Below, one piece after another: positions 7,582 to 12,252 of a stretch of 12,252 bases of DNA (position 1 is the first letter of the stretch; each line of letters begins with the position of its first letter). Position numbers and translations under genes: made by a program. The stretch covers positions 1,765-14,016 of the forward strand of contig DHDL01000032.1 in NCBI GenBank assembly GCA_002399345.1, given 5' to 3'. Origin of the DNA: Thermoanaerobacterales bacterium UBA4877 (GTDB lineage Bacteria; Bacillota; Thermoanaerobacteria; Thermoanaerobacterales; UBA4877). The notes beneath the pieces were generated by a model that saw only the letters and a program-made list of their open reading frames with translations, was not told the DNA's origin and did no database searches.

Positions 7582-8682
7582 CTAATTATTAACTATAATA
7601 AAATTAAACTTTTGGTAGGGCTTTATATAGTCCAATATAAAAACCTCATCCTGCTTGACTTTTGCTATGACATTGGATTTGCCGGTGTTTTTAAAATCCT
7701 TTAAAGCTATTTCCAGCTCTCCTTTGTAGTTTCCATAATCATCACTCTCTATAAGTATATCTCCCCTCTTTATATCACGAGGAGCATTGTGTAGTGCGAA
7801 ACTCTTATCACTGTATTTATCTCTGCTATTCTTGGTAGACCTGATGACTGTATCGGAAATATCCCCCCTCCTGAAGTGGATCTCATCCAATAATATTGTT
7901 TTTTCCAACTCCATAATATCATCCTTTAATGCGACCTCAAAAGAAACCATATCCAGCCGCATATTTTTTATCCTTGAAAACTCATCTTCAGTCAAAAAGC
8001 AATTGGATACAATAACATCATCAATTTCATTTAAGGCTATCATGTGTTTCAGCTGAACCTGCACCGGTAAATGCCTGTGCATCTCCAGAGTCGGAAGCTG
8101 CCTGCCTACAGGCCAAGGGCCAAACGCATTTTCGCTCTGCCCGGTAATAAAGGCTGCCGTATTGAGACCGTATTTCTTAAAACGCCGGGTGCATCTCTCG
8201 AAATATTCCAGTGTAAGCCCGGTATGTTCATGTGGATAAAAATTATGGCAACCCACAAGATTATATTTATTGGGCACATTGTCCATAATCGTATCTATAT
8301 AACTAGTATCATTGCTCATGTTGATCTCAATCTTTAAATTATAATCATTGTATGTCATCATGGCTTCTTCATAGCCGGAGTAACCATTGTCCAGCCTAAA
8401 CCCACTTGCCTTGATATCTTTAAAAAAGGACAGATCATCTCCACTTACATTAAGTTTTCTAAGTACGGACGGATTTACATCAACAATGGTTTGAAGTCCT
8501 TTTTTATTTGCATAATCTATAATGCCTGAAAATCTATCCACAATATCCTTCTTTGTTCCTTGTGCTGACAATAAGCAGGAAAATATTCTTTTGAATCCGG
8601 CATCTGCTGCCATGTTGATATAATTAATCAACTCACTGTCTGTAGATTTCTCAGGATAAATAGATATACCTAAATTCCTCAT
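7582..8682 (-). CDS. DUF871 protein, MupG-like (GH170) putative 6-phospho-glycosidase
   Basis: A 366-residue cytoplasmic protein with an N-terminal TIM barrel (about 1-240) and a C-terminal cyclophilin-like domain (about 250-366, with GDIL at 308-311 and YGNYKGELEI at 316-325). The opening MRNLGISIYPEKS and the motif CHNFYPHEHTGL (145-156) identify DUF871. The characterised member, MupG of Staphylococcus aureus, cleaves MurNAc-6-phosphate-GlcNAc and founded family GH170. Here the segment FGPWPVGRQLPTLEMHR (187-203) differs from the RGPLYEGLPTLE-type sequence I remember in relatives, so specificity may differ. It sits between IIC and IIA of a cellobiose-type PTS, without murQ. The start ATG has only a modest ribosome binding site (GGCGGG). 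A hairpin lies 56-77 bases upstream. A second 6-phospho-glycosidase role is inferred; old databases call such proteins outer surface protein, which fits poorly as no signal peptide is visible. Confidence 0.85.
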   Translation of the reverse strand: MRNLGISIYPEKSTDSELINYINMAADAGFKRIFSCLLSAQGTKKDIVDRFSGIIDYANKKGLQTIVDVNPSVLRKLNVSGDDLSFFKDIKASGFRLDNGYSGYEEAMMTYNDYNLKIEINMSNDTSYIDTIMDNVPNKYNLVGCHNFYPHEHTGLTLEYFERCTRRFKKYGLNTAAFITGQSENAFGPWPVGRQLPTLEMHRHLPVQVQLKHMIALNEIDDVIVSNCFLTEDEFSRIKNMRLDMVSFEVALKDDIMELEKTILLDEIHFRRGDISDTVIRSTKNSRDKYSDKSFALHNAPRDIKRGDILIESDDYGNYKGELEIALKDFKNTGKSNVIAKVKQDEVFILDYIKPYQKFNFIIVNN

Positions 8683-8724
8683 TGGTAATACCCGCCTTTT
8701 TAATATATTTTGACATCTCCAATT

Positions 8725-8759
8725 TTAAAAGAAAATCGAGGACTTCAACGGAAGTCCTC
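8725..8759 (-). terminator. Intra-operon hairpin with T-rich tail between IIC and DUF871
   Basis: On the minus strand GAGGACTTC (8759-8751) pairs perfectly with GAAGTCCTC (8746-8738) around the tetraloop CGTT, followed by GA and TTTTCTTTT. It starts seven bases after the IIC stop, in the only long gap (83 bp) of the operon. It should act as a partial terminator or mRNA-end stabiliser, lowering expression of the four downstream genes relative to the regulator and IIC. Confidence 0.6.
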
Positions 8760-8765
8760 ATCTTC

Positions 8766-10058
8766 TTATTTTACTTCGCTTGATGCAGACTGTTTTTCCA
8801 GCTCCAATTTATCAATAACTCTAAAAAACGGGTAATAAATGAGTCCATCTATTAATATCAGTATCGCCTGCCACAGTGCGCCCCGCCATCCGCTGATAAT
8901 CAAACCGGACAATATGGGAGGCGTAGTCCACTGCAGATTAACTCCGTTAGCCAGCGGTACAATACCCACTGCCATTACAAAATACGTCAGAAACACATTT
9001 ACCAACGGTGCTATTAAAAAAGGTATAAATATGATTGGGTTTAGCACGACCGGCAGTCCGAAGATTATCGGTTCATTGATATTAAATATGCCCGCGCCCA
9101 CCGACAGCTTACTTAAGGATTTGTACCTTTCCGACCTGCCCCAGAACAGCATTATTAAGACCAATGCCAATGTTGCGCCTGCCCCGCCAATACATACATA
9201 GTTGACATAAAATTGATAGTTTAAGATATTAGGCAGTGCCTTGCCTGCCTCAAAGGCTGCAGCATTCTCAGCTGTTTGTGCAAACATTATAGGCTTGGTT
9301 ATTCCATCCGTTACGTTGGAGCCGTGTATTCCAAACAGCCACAATATCTGCTGGATTATAACCACTATAATAAGGAAGAATAAATTCCCGCCTATATTGG
9401 TTAACGGTTTTTGAAGTATGGTATATATAAAGGCCTGCACCGTACCATAACTCGTAAATGAAAAGACAATGCTTATTATTGTAAATACTATAAATACAAT
9501 CATTTCAGGTACTAAAGCACTGAAAGAAGTTGCTACATTGCCAGGAACATTGTCCGGCATCTTTATAGTCCAACCCTTGTTATTTATTACGGAAAATAAT
9601 TTGAGTGCCAACATCGTTGTAAATATGCCCAAAAATAATCCCACCGCCGTGAAATTGTCAACAGGCAGTGCCTTGGCACCATCCTTACCGAACTCTACCG
9701 TAGGTGTCAAGATGAAAAATGCCACCAGGGATGTCACAATGCTTGTTACGCCATCAATATTAAAAGACCTTCCCAGGCTTTTGGCCATACCTATGATTAC
9801 AAAGATGGTCATTAAATTCATTGTGGCATTATAAGGAATCAAAATGTAGTCAGACCAATTTTCTCCCAGCTTTTCAATCATAAAATCCTGGTATGCCACG
9901 ATTGGGATATTCGGTATCAGCAGAAATAACGATCCTATAATCAGCAGTGGCATAACCGCAAAAAAACCGTCTCTTACTGCCGTTAAGTAAATATTCTGGT
10001 CCAGTTTCCGGGCTACCGGAACTAACTTAGCCTCCAAAAAACTCATTAATCCTTCCAA
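8766..10058 (-). CDS. PTS lactose/cellobiose-family IIC permease
   Basis: A 430-residue inner-membrane permease resembling CelB/ChbC/LicC that binds a beta-disaccharide and moves it inward as IIB phosphorylates it. About ten hydrophobic segments are visible, for example 33-50, 78-95, 105-120, 135-157, 185-203, 225-242, 293-306, 342-367 and 395-411. His245 in GIHG (243-246) and Glu329 in NEP (328-330) match the substrate and phosphotransfer residues known from the Bacillus cereus ChbC structure. The start is a TTG at 10056-10058, six bases after GGAGGG. An in-frame ATG four codons later (10044-10046) has its own GGAAGG and is an alternative. The gene follows the regulator by 24 bp. The C-terminal tail is charged and cytoplasmic. 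Chitobiose, cellobiose and related disaccharides are all possible substrates. Confidence 0.94.
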   Translation of the reverse strand: MEGLMSFLEAKLVPVARKLDQNIYLTAVRDGFFAVMPLLIIGSLFLLIPNIPIVAYQDFMIEKLGENWSDYILIPYNATMNLMTIFVIIGMAKSLGRSFNIDGVTSIVTSLVAFFILTPTVEFGKDGAKALPVDNFTAVGLFLGIFTTMLALKLFSVINNKGWTIKMPDNVPGNVATSFSALVPEMIVFIVFTIISIVFSFTSYGTVQAFIYTILQKPLTNIGGNLFFLIIVVIIQQILWLFGIHGSNVTDGITKPIMFAQTAENAAAFEAGKALPNILNYQFYVNYVCIGGAGATLALVLIMLFWGRSERYKSLSKLSVGAGIFNINEPIIFGLPVVLNPIIFIPFLIAPLVNVFLTYFVMAVGIVPLANGVNLQWTTPPILSGLIISGWRGALWQAILILIDGLIYYPFFRVIDKLELEKQSASSEVK

Positions 10059-10082
10059 AGCACACCCTCCTCAAACATATAA

Positions 10083-12032
10083 TTAATTTAAGTCCATACT
10101 TGATATGAATTCTTGAAAATTCGTAGACCTCGATATATCTTCTATGATATCTTCTGACTCGGCTATTTTCTGAAGCAGCTTATATAATCTCTTTATTTTT
10201 TCGTCTTCCTTCACATTAAAAGCAATCAGCAGAATTATTTTAACTTTTTTCTCGTCATGCACGACAGGATTTTTAAGTACCCCTACCGCAACCACCGTCC
10301 TCTTGGACATGGACTCCATGGAATGCGGTATTGCCACCATATTATCCAAAGCGGTTGAAAACAATTTCTCCCTTTTGACAACTGACGAATAAAAGGACTT
10401 AATATCATCTATATACCCCTGCATTTTTAATTTTCCCGATAGCTTTAACACAACGTTATAAAAATCGGTTTCCTCTTCAAAAAAAACAAATAAATCGTTC
10501 CTAAAGAACTCTCGGCTTACACCATCTTCATTCGCCTTATTGGTAATCATCCGGGGGTTACCTATATAATACTTCAGCCTGTTTAAGTCGTCGTCAGTAA
10601 TCAGGGGATTCACCTGTACCACTGGTATATTCTTTTTTGTCACTAATGGTATGGTTGAAATTATTAAATCTACCTGCCCGTATTCTCCTTCTAAAATGCT
10701 GTCTAGTTTATATACGGGATAATATCCCAGTATATTTACCCGCTCGCCATAGTAGGATTCTACCTTGTTGTTTACAAACTGGGCCGTGCCTAAACCGGAA
10801 CCACATATGATGACAATGTTCGTTTTATTGTCTATTTTATCTAGAGCTACGGCGACATGCATGGCTATATACGAAACCTCGGCTTCATTTATTATTACAT
10901 TTAATTCCCCTTTGATTATCGGAACTATAAGCGTAGCGATTTCAAAGGCAAAGGGATAATTTGTTTTTATTTGGTTCTTAAGTGGATTCTCCTCAAAGTA
11001 ATCCGCCTTTATTCTTTCAATCATAGGGCTTATATGAAGCAAAAGGTTCCTCTTAAAATCAGCATTCCCGGCAAAATCGATATTGAATTTATTTTTGATC
11101 ACATTTATAAATTCATCTACTATATCCTCTGCGTCTTCCTTTAAGACACCTTCTCCGGTAATGTCCAGCACCCTTTTGGTATTAAAACTCTGCTGAATGT
11201 ATTCAAGCTCACCTCTATCGAGAGAAACATTAAAATAGCCTTCAATATCATGCTTTATAGCTTTTGCGATGGTCAGGTCTTCATCTTCTGGCGTCTCATC
11301 TTCTATAGCAAAACCCATTTCGATTCTTTTTATACTGATAAAGATATCTTTTACCAGCAGGTTTACATCATCATCAGTCAGGATATATCCAAATTTATTT
11401 AAGATATTAATTATAGTTTCATACAAAAATAATATATCCTTATTTAAATTTTTATCATCAGCAAAAATATAGCAGAGGCTTCTGCCCAACATGAGCTTTT
11501 CATTTCCCTTATCCCTCTTAAGTACATTAGAAATTAAAAACCTCTTGGCCCTTTCATCTCCATTTAATCTAAGTCCTTTTATCGGGGAAATCTCCAGCTG
11601 TAAATTTACATAGTCTTCTAAAAAACTGATTATATTTTTTACATCAAGATAGACAGCTGTCTTTGAAACAAAGAGCATTTCCGCAAAATCTTCCATGGAT
11701 ATATTATCCTTTGCAAAGGCCAGTTTAAGTAATATAAAGATAAACCTTTCCGACGGGGTAACAGGAAGTTTAGCCAGTGTCTCTTCCTTTCCAAAAACCT
11801 CTTGGGCTATCGACAATGCTATGTCCTTTTGGTCACTCGGAATAAAATATCCCTGCCTCTTTGAAGAACAAATCCTGATGCCGTATCCTTTTAAAAAATC
11901 ATTCAGGAATTTAACATCTGATCTAATGGTTCTGGAACTCACGCCAAACATCCCGGCTAGTTCTTTTCCCGATAATCCTATTAATGAATTTAACAGACAT
12001 AAGAATATATTCTTTTGCCTTCCGTATTCCAT
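10083..12032 (-). CDS. LicR/ManR-type PRD transcriptional activator
   Basis: A 649-residue multidomain regulator of PTS operons. In order: an N-terminal HTH (about 6-63, LSGKELAGMFGVSSRTIRSDV), a second HTH-like region (about 94-155), PRD1 (about 175-290), PRD2 (about 300-402), a IIB-like domain with Cys410 in IICGSGLGTA (408-417), and a IIA fructose/mannitol-like domain (about 505-645) with His570 in AIPHS. The DNA-binding start and absence of a CAT RNA-binding domain make it an activator, not an antiterminator. PRD2 keeps His333 (LLHIS) and His392 (AMHVA), the same numbers I recall for Bacillus LicR. In PRD1 the expected histidines are Asp229 (VKDI) and Ser282 (QQSF). GGTGA lies four bases before the ATG. 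As first gene it probably activates its own operon, gated by phosphorylation from HPr and the operon's own PTS proteins. Confidence 0.93.
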   Translation of the reverse strand: MEYGRQKNIFLCLLNSLIGLSGKELAGMFGVSSRTIRSDVKFLNDFLKGYGIRICSSKRQGYFIPSDQKDIALSIAQEVFGKEETLAKLPVTPSERFIFILLKLAFAKDNISMEDFAEMLFVSKTAVYLDVKNIISFLEDYVNLQLEISPIKGLRLNGDERAKRFLISNVLKRDKGNEKLMLGRSLCYIFADDKNLNKDILFLYETIINILNKFGYILTDDDVNLLVKDIFISIKRIEMGFAIEDETPEDEDLTIAKAIKHDIEGYFNVSLDRGELEYIQQSFNTKRVLDITGEGVLKEDAEDIVDEFINVIKNKFNIDFAGNADFKRNLLLHISPMIERIKADYFEENPLKNQIKTNYPFAFEIATLIVPIIKGELNVIINEAEVSYIAMHVAVALDKIDNKTNIVIICGSGLGTAQFVNNKVESYYGERVNILGYYPVYKLDSILEGEYGQVDLIISTIPLVTKKNIPVVQVNPLITDDDLNRLKYYIGNPRMITNKANEDGVSREFFRNDLFVFFEEETDFYNVVLKLSGKLKMQGYIDDIKSFYSSVVKREKLFSTALDNMVAIPHSMESMSKRTVVAVGVLKNPVVHDEKKVKIILLIAFNVKEDEKIKRLYKLLQKIAESEDIIEDISRSTNFQEFISSMDLN

Positions 12033-12076
12033 TTTATCACCGGATCCTTAATTAATATCTTATATCAATTATTAGA

Positions 12077-12085
12077 ATTATACCA
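12077..12085 (-). promoter_or_regulatory. Extended -10 promoter of the sugar operon
   Basis: On the minus strand TGGTATAAT is a perfect extended -10, about 45 bases before the regulator ATG. Transcription should start near 12070. No -35 resembling TTGACA is found at 16-18 bp, which is usual for promoters needing an activator, and a 12-bp palindrome occupies that place. Confidence 0.6.
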
Positions 12086-12099
12086 TCAAATTAATTTCC

Positions 12100-12111
12100 T
12101 CCTATATAGGA
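12100..12111. promoter_or_regulatory. Palindrome at the -35 position, possible activator operator
   Basis: TCCTATATAGGA is a perfect 12-bp palindrome centred at 12105.5, about 35 bp before the predicted transcription start of the sugar operon. It lies where a recruiting activator such as the encoded PRD protein could bind next to RNA polymerase. The link to that regulator is inferred from position only. No CcpA cre site was recognised nearby. Confidence 0.4.
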
Positions 12112-12134
12112 AACCTTAAAGCATGGACAATATT

Positions 12135-12170
12135 AAAAAAAAGCAAAGTACCATCATGATACTTTGCTTT
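12135..12170 (-). terminator. Intrinsic terminator for a minus-strand unit beyond the right edge
   Basis: On the minus strand AAAGCAAAGTA (12170-12160) pairs perfectly with TACTTTGCTTT (12150-12140), an 11-bp stem around a nine-base loop, followed by five more Ts (12139-12135). This is a strong rho-independent terminator. It insulates the sugar-operon promoter from a transcript entering from beyond 12252. The remaining 82 bases to the edge hold no gene I can support. Confidence 0.75.
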
Positions 12171-12252
12171 AAGATTGAGTTTGTCTTAACTTTAAAACTA
12201 TTTTGCTGAAAGTAAATTATTAGGTCAGACTATAAGGTGTGATGATTGGTCC

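Noticed and set aside
8071-8337. Plus-strand open frame opposite the DUF871 gene
   Set aside because: It is fully inside a well-supported gene, has no ribosome binding site or family motif, and its composition is that of an antisense shadow.
9469-9834. 121-codon plus-strand frame opposite the IIC gene
   Set aside because: A hydrophobic-looking shadow of membrane-segment codons, without a start signal or recognisable family.
12135-12170. RNA antiterminator (RAT) and attenuator for a BglG-like protein
   Set aside because: The hairpin lies upstream of the predicted promoter of the operon, not in its leader, and the regulator has a DNA-binding HTH start instead of a CAT RNA-binding domain.
12220-12252. 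End of a minus-strand gene (GPIITPYSLT then stop)
   Set aside because: Only ten codons are visible. The terminator at 12135-12170 makes a gene beyond the edge plausible, but this frame cannot be supported on its own.

Overview
The window looks like a chromosomal segment of a low-to-moderate-GC Firmicute, most likely in the Clostridia. The reasons are strong purine-rich ribosome binding sites, sigma-A-type promoters, an ArgR-type ARG box, an 81-residue AbrB with a C-terminal Cys4 tail, and the neighbours abrB-rsmI-trmN6, which recall the yabB-yabC-abrB block of Bacillus. A thermophilic clostridial lineage is possible, but the sequence alone does not settle it.

Layout. (1) Positions 28-2712, plus strand: argG and argH, the last two enzymes of arginine synthesis. 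They are translationally coupled (ATGA overlap) and sit behind a 14-bp palindrome that fits the ARG-box consensus exactly. (2) Positions 2713-3545: an 833-bp spacer without an intact gene. It holds the eroded 3' part of an IS30-family transposase on the minus strand, a strong plus-strand intrinsic terminator inside that remnant, a plus-strand extended -10 promoter, several inverted repeats, and the abrB promoter. (3) Positions 3546-5334: abrB (plus) runs tail-to-tail, with overlapping stop codons, into rsmI and trmN6 (minus), which methylate rRNA and tRNA. (4) Positions 5390-12111, minus strand: a six-gene sugar operon read right to left. The order is LicR/ManR-type PRD activator, PTS IIC, DUF871 (GH170/MupG-like) protein, PTS IIA, PTS IIB, GH1 6-phospho-beta-glucosidase. 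It is bounded by an extended -10 promoter with an adjoining 12-bp palindrome and by an intrinsic terminator. (5) The right edge holds a terminator for a minus-strand unit lying outside the window.

How the sugar operon probably works. A lactose/cellobiose-family permease (IIC with separate IIA and IIB) imports and phosphorylates a beta-linked disaccharide. GH1 splits the 6-phospho-disaccharide in the cytoplasm. The DUF871 protein is a second potential 6-phospho-glycosidase: its characterised relative MupG of Staphylococcus aureus cuts MurNAc-6-phosphate-GlcNAc. No murQ etherase is present here, so its substrate is open. The regulator has HTH, PRD1, PRD2, IIB-like and IIA-like domains. PRD2, IIB and IIA keep their phosphorylatable residues, but both PRD1 histidines appear to be replaced (Asp229, Ser282). 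A hairpin with a T-rich tail between IIC and DUF871 could split expression of the operon.

Most genes are of well-known type. The points most worth pursuing are the two-hydrolase PTS operon, the altered PRD1, the unusual GH1 phosphate-loop residue, and the promoter-to-terminator cassette antisense to the IS30 remnant.
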